Positions 49,910 through 60,331 are shown, numbered from the stretch's first letter. The stretch is 64,000 nt of DNA from Glaciimonas sp. PCH181 (GCF_003056055.1 NZ_PYFP01000006.1:124001-188000), one strand, 5' to 3'. Notes: generated from the letters alone by a model not told the origin. Numbers and translations: made by a program.

Positions 49910-52264
49910 ATGCTGCCTTCGATCGAACAACGTCTCGCCCTTGAACTCGCTGCCAAACCGGCCCAAGTCGCTGCTGCTGTCGCCCTGCTGGATGAAGGCG
50001 CGACCGTCCCCTTTATCGCCCGTTATCGTAAAGAAGCCACCGGTGGCCTCGACGACATTCAGTTACGCCTGCTAGAAGAACGTTTGCGCTATCTGCGCGA
50101 ACTGGAGGCGCGCCGTGCCGCGATTCTGAGTTCGATTGAAGAACAGGGCAAAATGACACCGGCATTGCTGAGTGCAATCTCGTTAGCGGAAGATAAAACC
50201 CGGCTCGAGGATTTGTATTTGCCTTACAAATTAAAACGCCGCACCAAAGCACAAATCGCCGCCGAAGCTGGGCTGACTGAATTGGCCGACGCATTGCTGG
50301 CAAACCCGGAGTTGGTGCCCGAAGAAGAGGCAGTGAAATACTTCAAGCCCGCTTTCAGTACCGACAACGGTGACAATCCGGGCGTGGCCGATGCCAAAGC
50401 TGCGCTCGATGGCGCTCGTCAAATCTTGATGGAACGCTTTGCCGAAGATGCCTCATTGCTGCAAGCATTGCGCGAATACTTGACCGAACACGCAGTCGTC
50501 GAATCAAAAGTAGTCGAAGGCAAGCAAGATGCAGGCGAAAAATTTGCCGATTATTTTGATTACTCTGAAACCATCGGTACCATTCCATCGCACCGCGCTC
50601 TGGCGTTATTCCGCGGTCGCCGCGAAGAAATGCTGAACGTCGTTTTGCGGCTTGATACTGAAGAAGAAAAGCCAAAATGGGACGCGCCGCACAATCCATG
50701 CGAAGGCCGTATTGCTGCCCGTTTCGGCATCAGCAACAAAAATCGCCCTGCCGATAAATGGTTGAGCGACACCGTGCGCTGGGCCTGGCGCGTCAAAGTC
50801 TTCATGCATCTGGAAACAGAATTGATGACCAATCTGCGCGAAAAAGCAGAAGTCGAGGCAATCCATGTTTTTGCCCTCAATCTGAAAGCGTTATTGCTAG
50901 CCGCACCAGCCGGACCGCGCGCCACGATGGGCCTTGATCCAGGCCTGCGCACCGGCGTTAAAGTCGCCATCGTCGATGCGACCGGCAAAGTAGTCGGGAC
51001 CAGCACGATTTATCCGCATCAACCGCGTAACGACTGGGAAGGCTCGCTGCACACCTTGTCGCAACTCGCCGAAAAGCATAACGTGTCGCTGATTTCCATC
51101 GGCAACGGCACCGCCTCGCGTGAAACCGATAAGCTGGCGCAAGACCTGATCAAACTCCGCCCGGAACTGAAGTTGACCAAAATCGTTGTCTCGGAAGCCG
51201 GTGCATCGGTGTACTCAGCATCTGAATTTGCGTCGCGTGAATTGCCCGATATGGATGTATCGATCCGTGGCGCGGTGTCGATTGCGCGCCGTCTGCAAGA
51301 TCCATTAGCCGAGCTGGTCAAAATCGATCCTAAATCCATCGGCGTCGGACAATATCAGCATGATGTGGGCCAAACGCAATTGGCGCGCTCGCTCGATGCC
51401 GTAGTCGAAGATTGCGTAAATGCGGTCGGTGTCGATGTAAATACAGCGTCTGCACCGTTATTGGCGCGGGTCTCTGGCCTGAACTCCAGCGTGGCCCAAA
51501 GTATCGTGACTTACCGCGACATGAAAGGGATGTTTACCTCCCGTGCCGGTCTGCGCGAAGTGCCCCGTTTGGGCGATAAAACCTTTGAACAAGCGGCTGG
51601 ATTTTTGCGTGTCATGAACGGCAGTAATCCACTTGACGCGTCTGCCGTCCATCCAGAATCGTATCCGCTAGTCGAAAAAATTCTGGCCGACATCAAAAAA
51701 GATGTCAAAGGCGTCATCGGCGACGACAAACTGCTGAAATCGCTGAATCCTGCCAAATACGCCGATGAAAAATTCGGTATACCGACCATCAGCGACATTC
51801 TGAAAGAACTGGAAAAGCCGGGCCGCGATCCGCGCCCGGAATTCACCACGGCGACGTTTAAAGACGGCGTTGAAGAGATGCGCGATCTGCGTCCAGACAT
51901 GATTTTGGAAGGCGTGGTCACCAACGTTGCCGCATTTGGCGCGTTTGTCGACATTGGCGTCCATCAAGACGGTTTAGTCCACATTTCCGCACTCTCCAAT
52001 ACCTTCGTCAAAGACCCGCATAGCGTAGTCAAAGCGGGCCAGGTCGTAAAGGTCAAAGTGTTGGAAGTCGATGAAAAGCGCAAACGGATCGCGCTGACCA
52101 TGCGTCTGGAAGATAGCGCGCCAGTCGCAGGCAGCAAGCCGGAGCAACGCGGCGATCGTAACGATGCCAAACGCCTGTCACAACATCAACAACAGCGATC
52201 TGCACCGGCGGCGGCCCCTGCCAATAGCGCGATGGCGGCGGCATTTGCCAAATTGAAAGGCTAA
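49910..52264 (+). CDS. tex: Tex-family RNA-binding transcription accessory protein
   Basis: 784-aa cytoplasmic nucleic-acid-binding protein, bacterial relative of Spt6. In order: the N-terminal helical region ([40 protein letters not shown]), the YqgF/RNase-H-like domain ([62 protein letters not shown]), and the helix-hairpin-helix part ([46 protein letters not shown]). The C-terminal S1 domain ([30 protein letters not shown]) is followed by a Gln/Ala-rich tail. Length is standard (~780). Confidence 0.95.
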   Translation: MLPSIEQRLALELAAKPAQVAAAVALLDEGATVPFIARYRKEATGGLDDIQLRLLEERLRYLRELEARRAAILSSIEEQGKMTPALLSAISLAEDKTRLEDLYLPYKLKRRTKAQIAAEAGLTELADALLANPELVPEEEAVKYFKPAFSTDNGDNPGVADAKAALDGARQILMERFAEDASLLQALREYLTEHAVVESKVVEGKQDAGEKFADYFDYSETIGTIPSHRALALFRGRREEMLNVVLRLDTEEEKPKWDAPHNPCEGRIAARFGISNKNRPADKWLSDTVRWAWRVKVFMHLETELMTNLREKAEVEAIHVFALNLKALLLAAPAGPRATMGLDPGLRTGVKVAIVDATGKVVGTSTIYPHQPRNDWEGSLHTLSQLAEKHNVSLISIGNGTASRETDKLAQDLIKLRPELKLTKIVVSEAGASVYSASEFASRELPDMDVSIRGAVSIARRLQDPLAELVKIDPKSIGVGQYQHDVGQTQLARSLDAVVEDCVNAVGVDVNTASAPLLARVSGLNSSVAQSIVTYRDMKGMFTSRAGLREVPRLGDKTFEQAAGFLRVMNGSNPLDASAVHPESYPLVEKILADIKKDVKGVIGDDKLLKSLNPAKYADEKFGIPTISDILKELEKPGRDPRPEFTTATFKDGVEEMRDLRPDMILEGVVTNVAAFGAFVDIGVHQDGLVHISALSNTFVKDPHSVVKAGQVVKVKVLEVDEKRKRIALTMRLEDSAPVAGSKPEQRGDRNDAKRLSQHQQQRSAPAAAPANSAMAAAFAKLKG

Positions 52265-52317
52265 CTGCAAGTCGACATTGCCACACCATAGTTCAGGCAG
52301 CGCGACCGTAACCGGAC

Positions 52318-52361
52318 CAGCAGAGCAAAAAACAACGCACAGATGTAACCTTGCTCTGCTG
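52318..52361 (+). terminator. Hairpin after tex
   Basis: Perfect 9-bp arms CAGCAGAGC (52318-52326) and GCTCTGCTG (52353-52361) with a 26-base loop, 54 bases after the tex stop and before the ispB promoter. No T-run follows; a Rho-independent stop is only possible. Confidence 0.4.
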
Positions 52362-52435
52362 TGCGAAAGCGCGACCCGAATAATGGATAAGTTCTTAAAT
52401 TCAGTCAAAACGACGGTCAGGAGTATAAAACGCGG

Positions 52436-52463
52436 CTGGCATCACAGGCCGCCGTCGTATAAT
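52436..52463 (+). promoter_or_regulatory. Sigma-70 promoter of ispB
   Basis: CTGGCA (52436-52441), a 16-base spacer and a perfect TATAAT (52458-52463). Transcription would begin near 52470, after the ATG at 52465, so that ATG could not be used from this promoter. This favours the ispB start at 52546. Confidence 0.5.
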
Positions 52464-52545
52464 AATGACCACTTACGATTTTAACGATTCTGAACAGGTC
52501 TTTATCTTGTCCGCCGCCCTCAATATTCCATCTCAGCAATCCATC

Positions 52546-53496
52546 ATGAAGCCGATCTTGACCGATCTCGACGCGGTCAATACAGTTATTCGTGGCAAGC
52601 TGCACTCAGACGTGCCTCTGGTCAACCAGATTGCCGAATACATCATTAGTGCCGGCGGGAAACGCTTGCGGCCGGTGCTGGTGCTCCTGATGGCTCAGGC
52701 GTTCGGCTACAAAGGCGAGAAACATCACGAACTGGCCGCAGTGATCGAATTCATTCACACGGCTACCTTGCTGCACGACGATGTTGTCGACGAATCCTCT
52801 TTGCGGCGTGGCCGAAAAACCGCCAACGCGTTGTTCGGCAATGCTGCATCGGTTCTCGTCGGCGACTTCTTGTATTCACGCGCTTTCCAGATGATGGTTG
52901 GGGTCAATAATCCCCGCGTCATGCAAATCGTCGCCGATGCGACCAACGTCATCGCCGAAGGTGAAGTGCTGCAATTACTCAACATGCACAATCCCGATAT
53001 CAGCGAAGCGCGTTATCTGGACGTCATTCGCTCTAAAACTGCCAAGCTTTTTGAGGCGGCAGCACAAATCGGCGTATTAATTGCCGGAGGGAATGACGAC
53101 GCGATTGATGCAGCAGGTGAATATGGACGCTCTTTGGGCACCGCCTTTCAGCTTATCGACGATGTCCTCGATTATTCCGGGAATGCAGCAGATATCGGAA
53201 AAAATGTCGGCGACGACCTGCGCGAAGGTAAAGCAACGCTGCCGCTGATCTATTTGATGCAGCATGGCACTTCGGAGCAACGCACACTGGTGCGCAGCTG
53301 CATAGAACATGGCGACGAGCAGCATTTTGATGCCATTTTGACAGCCATCACCAGCTCCGGCGCACTCGAATACACCAGAAAAGAAGCGCAAAAGTCGGCC
53401 GATACTGCCACTGCTGCAATCTTTTCATTGCCGAACAGCGAATATAAAGGCTCTTTGCTACAATTAGCGGCATTCGCCGTAGACCGAAATCATTAA
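52546..53496 (+). CDS. ispB: Octaprenyl (polyprenyl) diphosphate synthase
   Basis: 316-aa trans-prenyltransferase making the side chain of ubiquinone. It has QIAEYIISAGGKRLRPVLVLLMAQAFGY, the first Asp-rich motif in TATLLHDDVVDESSLRRGRKTANALFG, LVGDFLYSRAFQMM, EGEVLQLL, and the second Asp-rich motif FQLIDDVLDYSGNAADIGKNVGDDLREGKATLPLIY. The start at 52546 (MKPILTDLDAV) is preferred over 52465 because a TATAAT box ends two bases before the latter; neither has a clear ribosome site. Length then matches IspB (~320). Transcribed on its own between tex and the CNNM gene. Confidence 0.93.
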   Translation: MKPILTDLDAVNTVIRGKLHSDVPLVNQIAEYIISAGGKRLRPVLVLLMAQAFGYKGEKHHELAAVIEFIHTATLLHDDVVDESSLRRGRKTANALFGNAASVLVGDFLYSRAFQMMVGVNNPRVMQIVADATNVIAEGEVLQLLNMHNPDISEARYLDVIRSKTAKLFEAAAQIGVLIAGGNDDAIDAAGEYGRSLGTAFQLIDDVLDYSGNAADIGKNVGDDLREGKATLPLIYLMQHGTSEQRTLVRSCIEHGDEQHFDAILTAITSSGALEYTRKEAQKSADTATAAIFSLPNSEYKGSLLQLAAFAVDRNH

Positions 53497-53705
53497 GCGG
53501 TCTTGGTATTTAGCAAACGGTGAGCAATACCGGGCAATCACACAACATCACTCAGGAAATTAGGAATTCAGGAGATGGACTGAAAAGCACATTGCTTGTT
53601 CGCAATAGCTTCTCGGTTCAAGCGAAGGATAGCGCGAGCATTCTTCCCTCCAATTAAAAATGACAGACTCCGCCATTATTCCCACTTTCCTTTTACGGTG
53701 ACCCG

Positions 53706-55001
53706 TTGGATACCGTTCCCTTATGGGTGCAATTTCTTGCACTTGCTTTACTAATATTACTGTCGGCCTTTTTCGCGATGTCCGAAACCGCGCTAATGGC
53801 TGCCAACAAGCATCGCTTACGGCACCTTTCCAAACGCGGCAGCAAAGCCGCCACTACCACGATGTGGTTGCTGGATCGGACCGAAAAACTGCTCTCCCTC
53901 ATTCTGATTATCAATACGTTGGTCAACGCACTGGCGACCGCGCTGGTTACCGCCATTGCGATTAATACATTTGGCAATCACCAAAAAGTCATCACCATCG
54001 CCACCGCCGGCGTGGCGTTTCTGCTGATCGTATTTGGCGAAATCACCCCTAAAGTGATCGGCGCTACCTTCCCGGAGCGCATCGCCCTCACCGCCAGTTT
54101 TATCCTCAAACCATTAATGGGACTGGTCAAACCGGTGATCTGGTTCGTCAATTTATTTGTCTCAGCCCTATTAAAAATATTGTGTATAAAGACCGGCAAA
54201 AGCGCTCAAGACCTGCGTGTATCGCCCGAAGAGTTGCGCTCGATTGTTCTCGAAGGCGGCAATTTCATGCCGCAAAAACACAAAAGCATCCTGCTGAATT
54301 TGTTTGATCTCGAAAAAATTTCGGTCGAAGACGTAATGACGCCACGGGCCCAGGTTGAAGCACTCAATCTGTCGGTTTCCGTCGAAGAAATCCAGCATCA
54401 ATTGACAACTTGTTATCACAATAAATTGCCGGTTTACGAAGGCGAAATTAACCAAATTGTTGGTATTTTGCACGTCCGCAAAGCGATGGCGCTGTTGAAT
54501 CAGGAAAACGAACTGACCGTCGATCATTTTCGTGCCCTGCTGACCGCTCCATATTTCGTGCCAGAAGGGACGGATGTATTTACGCAATTGCAATATTTTC
54601 AGGAAAATCACGAACGCCTCGGCATCGTCGTCGATGAATACGGCGAAGTCCACGGCTTGGTGACGCTCGAAGATATTATTGAAGAAATGATCGGCGAATT
54701 TACGACATCCAAACCGGGTGCAGCCCGGGCCGATAGTTTTAGTTGGGATGAAAAAGGCGAATGTCGTCTGGAAGGCGTCACTTCGTTGCGCGATATCAAC
54801 AAACGTCTGGGCTTAAATTTCCCTATTGACGGCCCAAAAACACTGAATGGCTTGCTGCTGGAATGGTTGCAGGATATTCCAGAAAATAATGTCAGCTTAA
54901 AAATTAACGGGTGTGTCATCGAAATCACGCAGGTGCAAAATCAGGCGATTAAAATCGTTAAGCTGTTCCGCCCCGCCAGCCACCGAGTGGCAAGCAAATA
55001 A
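53706..55001 (+). CDS. CNNM/CorC-type transporter-associated membrane protein (HlyC/CorC family)
   Basis: 431-aa inner-membrane protein. The DUF21/CNNM membrane domain (1-145, four helices) starts WVQFLALALLILLSAFFAMSETALMAANKHRLRHL with the SETA motif and has LLIVFGEITPKVIGATFPE. Two CBS domains follow (~205-330: SVEDVMTPRAQVEAL and GIVVDEYGEVHGLVTLEDIIEEMIGEF), then a CorC_HlyC C-terminal domain (LEGVTSLRDINKRLGLNFP). It probably moves or controls Mg2+/Co2+ or Na+. The start is TTG at 53706, chosen because the protein then begins MDTVPLWVQF like relatives. Resembles YtfL/YfjD-type proteins. Confidence 0.9.
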   Translation: MDTVPLWVQFLALALLILLSAFFAMSETALMAANKHRLRHLSKRGSKAATTTMWLLDRTEKLLSLILIINTLVNALATALVTAIAINTFGNHQKVITIATAGVAFLLIVFGEITPKVIGATFPERIALTASFILKPLMGLVKPVIWFVNLFVSALLKILCIKTGKSAQDLRVSPEELRSIVLEGGNFMPQKHKSILLNLFDLEKISVEDVMTPRAQVEALNLSVSVEEIQHQLTTCYHNKLPVYEGEINQIVGILHVRKAMALLNQENELTVDHFRALLTAPYFVPEGTDVFTQLQYFQENHERLGIVVDEYGEVHGLVTLEDIIEEMIGEFTTSKPGAARADSFSWDEKGECRLEGVTSLRDINKRLGLNFPIDGPKTLNGLLLEWLQDIPENNVSLKINGCVIEITQVQNQAIKIVKLFRPASHRVASK

Positions 55002-55224
55002 AGTCAGCCGCAATTCTTGGCCGCACTAGTTTCTCTGAGGCAATCTTCGTCAATAAATGTTCTAGCGCAACGGTAGCAACTTTATAATAAGCTGTCTAAT
55101 AGAGCTATTAAGTAATCGCCTACAATCGGCACCAGAATAGCGTACGGAGCCTTTACAGATCAGTTGCGTAAAGGCATCATCAATATTATTGGGATCACCC
55201 AATATCTTCCTTCTTCGTACTCCT

Positions 55225-56949
55225 ATGGCTGCAGTCTTACCCAACATTAACTTGAACGGTCCAATGTCAGGACTAGCGCGTGCGCTGGTTCAGGCCGGGC
55301 GCCTGACTGTGGCCCAAGTTGACGATTTAAATAAAACGGCCAGCAAGGATCAAACCCGCTTCATTGATGCGTTGCTGAATAGCAAGCAAGTGGATGCGTC
55401 TAGTCTGGCCCTGTTTTGCGCAGAAACGTTCGGCTATCCGCTAATTGATCTTTCCGCTTTCAATTTAAGTTTATTGCCAGCGAAAGCAATCGACGCGAAG
55501 CTAATGGAAAGTCAGTCAGTATTGGCGCTGGCAAAACGTGGCAATAAGATTTACATCGCCATTTCTGACCCCACCAATACGCAGGCGTTAGACCAGATTA
55601 AATTTCACACCGAGCTAATGGTCGAGCCGGTCATCGTCGAACATCCGGCGTTGCTGAAAGAGATACAAAAAAATACCAAAAGCGCTGAGCAAAGCCTCAA
55701 CGACATGATCGGCGACGATCAGGATATCAACTTCATCAACGAAGATGCGCCAGCTGCAACGGATCTGGGAACGACCGAAATTGATGATGCGCCGGTAGTC
55801 CGTTTTCTACAAAAAATATTAACCGATGCCATCACGCAAGGCGCATCGGATTTACATTTCGAGCCATTCGAGAAGTTTTACCGGATTCGCTTTCGTATCG
55901 ATGGCGTGTTACGCGATATGGCACAGCCGCCACTCTCGATTAAAGAAAAACTGGCGTCTCGGATCAAGGTCTTGTCGAAGCTGGATATATCCGAAAAACG
56001 TGTACCGCAAGATGGCCGCATGCGGCTGATAGTTTCCAAGACGCGCGCCATCGATTTTCGTGTAAGTACGCTGCCGACATTATTCGGTGAAAAAATCGTC
56101 ATGCGGATTCTGGACGCCACGCAGGCCCAGATGGGTATCGATGCGCTCGGTTATGACCCAGAGCAAAAAGAAATTCTGATGGATGCTATCCAGCGCCCCT
56201 ATGGCATGGTGCTGGTCACCGGCCCAACGGGTTCTGGTAAAACCGTCTCGCTATACACCTGCCTGAACATATTAAATCAGCCCAGCATCAACATTTCGAC
56301 AGCAGAAGATCCGGTCGAAATCAACTTACCCGGCGTCAATCAGGTCAGCATCAATGACCGTACCGGCCTGACCTTTCCGGTCGCGCTGAAAGCGTTCTTA
56401 CGCCAAGATCCCGACATCATTATGGTCGGAGAAATTCGCGATCTGGAAACAGCGGATATATCAATCAAGGCCGCGCAAACCGGTCACATGGTATTTTCGA
56501 CATTGCACACCAACGATGCCCCGTCGACCCTGACCCGGCTGATGAACATGGGCGTTGCACCGTTCAATATTGCATCGTCTGTAATTCTGATTACTGCGCA
56601 ACGACTAGCACGCCGTCTATGTAGTTGTAAGCAGCCTGTTTCGATCCCGGATGAAGCGCTACTCGATGCGGGCTTCAAAGAAGACGATCTGGATGGCGCG
56701 TGGACGCCGTATAAACCCGTCGGCTGCGAACGCTGCAATGGTAGTGGTTATAAAGGTCGCGTCGGTATTTATCAAATCATGCCAATCACCGAAGCACTAG
56801 AAAAAATCATTTTGACCCACGGCACAGCGCTGGAAATCGAAGCACAGGCACGCCGCGAAGGGGTGCGCACGTTGCGGGAATCGGGATTGATCAAGGTCAA
56901 GCAGGGGATGACCAGTCTGGAAGAGATTCTCGGTTGCACCAATACATAG
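55225..56949 (+). CDS. pilB: Type IV pilus assembly ATPase
   Basis: 574-aa cytoplasmic secretion-type ATPase that powers pilus extension. The N-terminal MshEN-like domain (PMSGLARALVQAGRLTVAQVDDLNKTA, LFCAETFGYPLIDLSAF) is followed by the ATPase core: ITQGASDLHFEPFEKFYRIRFRIDG, Walker A VLVTGPTGSGKTVSLYTCL, the Asp box STAEDPVEINLPGVNQVSIN, Walker B DPDIIMVGEIRDLETADI and the His box GHMVFSTLHTNDAP. Four zinc cysteines are in CSCKQP and CERCNGSGYKGR. ATG 55225 (MAAVLPNI) fits relatives; a small hairpin (55187-55204) lies just upstream. It is followed by pilC. Confidence 0.95.
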   Translation: MAAVLPNINLNGPMSGLARALVQAGRLTVAQVDDLNKTASKDQTRFIDALLNSKQVDASSLALFCAETFGYPLIDLSAFNLSLLPAKAIDAKLMESQSVLALAKRGNKIYIAISDPTNTQALDQIKFHTELMVEPVIVEHPALLKEIQKNTKSAEQSLNDMIGDDQDINFINEDAPAATDLGTTEIDDAPVVRFLQKILTDAITQGASDLHFEPFEKFYRIRFRIDGVLRDMAQPPLSIKEKLASRIKVLSKLDISEKRVPQDGRMRLIVSKTRAIDFRVSTLPTLFGEKIVMRILDATQAQMGIDALGYDPEQKEILMDAIQRPYGMVLVTGPTGSGKTVSLYTCLNILNQPSINISTAEDPVEINLPGVNQVSINDRTGLTFPVALKAFLRQDPDIIMVGEIRDLETADISIKAAQTGHMVFSTLHTNDAPSTLTRLMNMGVAPFNIASSVILITAQRLARRLCSCKQPVSIPDEALLDAGFKEDDLDGAWTPYKPVGCERCNGSGYKGRVGIYQIMPITEALEKIILTHGTALEIEAQARREGVRTLRESGLIKVKQGMTSLEEILGCTNT

Positions 56950-57101
56950 ATAACGCTAGCTAGCTTACTGGCGCTTTCTCAAAATTGCGCTAGCAAGTTA
57001 TGTCAAGATAATACAAAGATTCGGGCTGCTGAGGCGGCGGACATAATGTCGTTTAGGGCGATTTCGCAGCCCTGATAAAGAAATATAAAGGAACATCGGT
57101 C

Positions 57102-58343
57102 ATGGCAACTGCTGCACCAAATGCACGCAACTCAGCAAGCGCACGCCAAGTCAAAGAATTTATTTATGCCTGGGAAGGCAGAGACAAAAAAGGACGTCTG
57201 GTAAAAGGAGAAATGCGCGCCAGCGGTGAAACGCTGGTCAATGTCACCCTGCGCAGACAAGGTATTTTAGTCAGCAAGCTTAAGAAAAAAAGCTTCCGTA
57301 GTGGCAAAAAGATATCCGAGAAAGATGTCGCCTTATTTACTCGCCAATTAGCGACCATGATGAAGGCGGGCGTACCGCTGCTGCAATCGTTTGACATCGT
57401 TGCCAAGGGCCATGCCAACCCGTCTGTCTCGAAACTGATTAACGATATCCGTTCCGATGTCGAAACCGGTACTAGCCTGAATCAGGCATTCCGCAAATTT
57501 CCGCTGTATTTTGATCCGCTATTCTGCAATCTGGTCGGCGCTGGGGAGCAAGCAGGTATTCTCGACGATTTGCTAGCGCGTCTGGCAACCTACAAAGAGA
57601 AAACGCTCGCCATCAAAAGCAAGATTAAATCCGCGCTGTTCTACCCAGTCTCGATTTTAGCCGTCGCCTTTGTTGTGACGGCCGTTATTATGATTTGGGT
57701 AGTACCGGCATTTAAGACCGTGTTTTCCAGCTTTGGCGCTGACCTGCCGGGGCCGACACTGGTCGTCATGGCGATCTCCGACTTCTTTGTTGCGAATTGG
57801 TACTTTATCTTTGGTGGCCTGTTTGGCGGACTATATCTGTTCTTCCACTCATGGCGTCGTTCGTTAAAGATCCAACGCTTTATGGACACAGCATTATTGA
57901 AAGCCCCGATCTTTGGCGAGGTAATACGCAAAGCCACTATCGCACGTTGGACCCGGACGCTGGCGACAATGTTTTCTGCCGGTGTGCCATTAGTGGAGTC
58001 GCTGGATTCGGTCGGCGGCGCTTCGGGCAATGCCGTGTATCTGGACGCCACCAAAAAAATTCAAAGCGAAGTCAGTACCGGAACCAGTTTGACTGTGGCA
58101 ATGCAAAACTCTGACGTATTCCCAAACATGGTCACGCAGATGGTGTCGATTGGTGAAGAATCCGGCTCGTTAGACGAAATGCTGGGTAAAGTCGCCGACT
58201 TCTACGAAAACGAAGTAGACGATGCGGTGGCTTCAATATCCAGTTTGATGGAGCCTTTGATCATGGTGATTCTGGGCGTGATTATCGGTGGTCTGGTCAT
58301 CGCCATGTATTTACCGATCTTCAAACTTGGCTCTGTGGTCTAA
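57102..58343 (+). CDS. pilC: Type IV pilus inner-membrane platform protein
   Basis: 413-aa polytopic membrane protein of the T2SF family on which PilB acts. It starts with FIYAWEGRDKKGRLVKGEMRASGETLVNVTLRRQGILVSKL, then the first T2SF domain (DVALFTRQLATMMKAGVPLLQSFDIVAKGH ... LFCNLVGAGEQAGILDDLLARLATYKEK), a membrane segment, and a second copy (ARWTRTLATMFSAGVPLVESLDSVGGASGN ... MVSIGEESGSLDEMLGKVADFYE). It ends in a membrane helix (LIMVILGVIIGGLVIAMYLPIF). AAAGGAAC precedes the ATG. pilD, usually next, is absent; the strand switches to proC after a strong hairpin. Confidence 0.95.
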   Translation: MATAAPNARNSASARQVKEFIYAWEGRDKKGRLVKGEMRASGETLVNVTLRRQGILVSKLKKKSFRSGKKISEKDVALFTRQLATMMKAGVPLLQSFDIVAKGHANPSVSKLINDIRSDVETGTSLNQAFRKFPLYFDPLFCNLVGAGEQAGILDDLLARLATYKEKTLAIKSKIKSALFYPVSILAVAFVVTAVIMIWVVPAFKTVFSSFGADLPGPTLVVMAISDFFVANWYFIFGGLFGGLYLFFHSWRRSLKIQRFMDTALLKAPIFGEVIRKATIARWTRTLATMFSAGVPLVESLDSVGGASGNAVYLDATKKIQSEVSTGTSLTVAMQNSDVFPNMVTQMVSIGEESGSLDEMLGKVADFYENEVDDAVASISSLMEPLIMVILGVIIGGLVIAMYLPIFKLGSVV

Positions 58344-58473
58344 ACGAATTGCAGGTTGCATTCATAGGTACTTAAAAGTACCGAAAAGGCACGAATTCTC
58401 GACGGCAATTGGCATGCGCTTCCAAAGCGTCAAAACCATGCCGTCCGATTTCAATAACCCCGGTAACAAGGTG

Positions 58474-58521
58474 ATAGGGCAATCCGCGTTAGCGCAAAAG
58501 TGCTAATGCGGATTGCCCTAT
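58474..58521. terminator. Bidirectional terminator between pilC and proC
   Basis: Perfect 14-bp outer arms ATAGGGCAATCCGC (58474-58487) and GCGGATTGCCCTAT (58508-58521). The stem continues inward with GTTAGC/GCTAAT (one G-T pair) around GCAAAAGT. It lies between the stops of convergent pilC and proC. Confidence 0.8.
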
Positions 58522-58564
58522 TACATTCAATGACGCCTAAAGCACGTAAAGCACGGTATCAGCG

Positions 58565-59383
58565 TTAATCAGCCTCGCCTAGTTCACGACTACGCATAGT
58601 TGCAGCCTTAATTGCGCGGCTAACCACTGCGCAGAAATCATCCTGCTGCAAACTGTTCAGACCGGCAAATGTCGTCCCGCCTTTCGAAGTAACCCGTTCC
58701 CGCAATAGTGCTACTTCTTCATCGGATTGCAATGCCAGCTCCGCAGCCCCGGCGACGGTTTCCAACACTAACAATTTGCTCTCAGCAGCACTCAATCCCA
58801 CTTCCAGAGCCGCTTTTTGCATGGCTTCTATAAAGTAAAAAACGAAAGCCGGGCCGCTGCCAGAGACGCCCGTAACGGCATCCAGCGATGACTCTGTTTG
58901 CATCCACAGAGTTTTGCCAACGGCGGACATCACGGTGTCAGCATACAGCCGCTGCTCTGCGCTGACACCCGGCATCGCAAACATCCCGGTCATGCCACGG
59001 CCGATCAACGCTGGCATATTCGGCATAGCCCGCACTATCGATGTATAGCCTTGCAGCCCGGTAGATAAGTCCGCGGTGCGAATACCGGCAGCGATGGAAA
59101 TAACTAATTGATGTTGAAGTTTCGCAGCGATGTCCCGCAATACCGATGTTATTTGTTGCGGTTTCACTGCCAAAATCAGGATATCGCAACCGGCAACTGC
59201 CTCGACCAGATCGCAATGGACTGTCACGCCAAAGCGCTGTAACAACTGTTCTAATGTTTGCGGATTGACATCGATGACATTGATATTGGCCGCCGATGTA
59301 AACCGATTCGCAAGTCCATCGATCAACGCCGCCGCCATATTGCCGCCGCCAATGAAGGTAATGTTGGGTTGTCGTATCGTCAT
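58565..59383 (-). CDS. proC: Pyrroline-5-carboxylate reductase
   Basis: 272-aa cytoplasmic enzyme, last step of proline synthesis. The NADPH motif is TFIGGGNMAAALIDGLA (residues ~9-25). Then come AVKPQQITSVLRDI, VISIAAGIRTADLSTGL, RAMPNMPALIGRGMTGMFA, the active-site segment DAVTGVSGSGPAFVFYFIEAM and the C-terminal RERVTSKGGTTFAGL. It begins three bases after the IclR stop, so it is likely the last gene of the transporter-ligase-IclR transcript, an unusual place for a proline gene. Confidence 0.95.
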   Translation of the reverse strand: MTIRQPNITFIGGGNMAAALIDGLANRFTSAANINVIDVNPQTLEQLLQRFGVTVHCDLVEAVAGCDILILAVKPQQITSVLRDIAAKLQHQLVISIAAGIRTADLSTGLQGYTSIVRAMPNMPALIGRGMTGMFAMPGVSAEQRLYADTVMSAVGKTLWMQTESSLDAVTGVSGSGPAFVFYFIEAMQKAALEVGLSAAESKLLVLETVAGAAELALQSDEEVALLRERVTSKGGTTFAGLNSLQQDDFCAVVSRAIKAATMRSRELGEAD

Positions 59384-59386
59384 CGC

Positions 59387-60331
59387 CTACTTTCTTTGTA
59401 ATGAAATAGCACGGGCCGCTGACATCACCAGACTGGCGTAGCGGCTTTCGTCGCTATCAGCGCCCCAGCGCGCCTTTGTGACCGCGACGTTGACGGCACC
59501 GATACCGCGTCCGCGTGCATCTTTGACTGCGGCTGCGGTCGAGACGTCACCGAGAAAATACTCTTCTTTGATGTGGGCATATCCTTGCTCTCGGAAGGTG
59601 GCTAGCCGTTGCTTGATTTTTTTCGGATCGACGATCGTGAACGGTGTGTGTTGCCGTAATTCGGAGGCAGCCAATATGACATCGACTTCTCCATCGCCCA
59701 TGGTTGACAACAATGCCAGACCGGATGCCGTGCAATATGCAGGGATACGGGTCCCGGTCACCACGGTCGGATTCAACACATGACGGCTGACGATACGTTG
59801 GACGAACACAACATCGGTCCCCTCTAATATAGTCAGATTGGTAGTTTCCTCGGTTTCCTGACTTAACTGCTGCAAATAGGGAGTCGCCCGGGTGACGAGT
59901 TCGCTGGATGAAAGATAGTGATAGGCGAAATCGAGCAATTTCGGCGACAGCTCATATTTGCGGCTTTCTTCGTCCTTATTCAGATATCCCAACACTGTCA
60001 GCGTGTAGGTGAAGCGTTGCGCGGCGCTGAGATCGAATCCAGTCAGCGCGGCAATTTGCGATAGCGAAAGTTGCCGCTGTTGTCCATCGAATGCCATCAG
60101 AACGCGCATCCCTTTTTCTACCGAATTCACGTATAGCGGGGATTCTGTCGCGCTGGCAATGATGCTTTCGGCGTTTGGCGCAGCACGGGCTTTTGCTAAT
60201 GCCGGTTCCTTATCTGCTTTTTTCTTACGTGTTCCAACAACTTTGCCTGCGTCTGCACTCATGGGTTCAATCGCCGCCTGCCTGGCAGATCGGCCTTTTT
60301 GGGTAGGAAAGGATCTATTATCGCTGTTCAT
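59387..60331 (-). CDS. IclR-family transcriptional regulator
   Basis: 314-aa regulator. It has a ~65-residue N-terminal extension rich in Lys, Arg and Ala (GTRKKKADKEPALAKARAAP) not usual for the family, then the winged HTH (YVNSVEKGMRVLMAFDGQQRQLSLSQIAALTGFDLSAAQRFTYTLTVLGYL, ~67-120). The IclR effector domain follows (PYLQQLSQETEETTNLTILEGTDVVFVQRI, AYCTASGLALLSTM, GIGAVNVAV). Its start overlaps the upstream acyl-CoA ligase gene by 14 bases. It likely controls the ABC transporter and ligase operon. The ligand is unknown. Confidence 0.9.
   Translation of the reverse strand: MNSDNRSFPTQKGRSARQAAIEPMSADAGKVVGTRKKKADKEPALAKARAAPNAESIIASATESPLYVNSVEKGMRVLMAFDGQQRQLSLSQIAALTGFDLSAAQRFTYTLTVLGYLNKDEESRKYELSPKLLDFAYHYLSSSELVTRATPYLQQLSQETEETTNLTILEGTDVVFVQRIVSRHVLNPTVVTGTRIPAYCTASGLALLSTMGDGEVDVILAASELRQHTPFTIVDPKKIKQRLATFREQGYAHIKEEYFLGDVSTAAAVKDARGRGIGAVNVAVTKARWGADSDESRYASLVMSAARAISLQRK

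Noticed and set aside
49774..49956. Minus-strand frame over the tex start
   Set aside because: Overlaps the conserved tex N-terminus and has no ribosome site or family resemblance.
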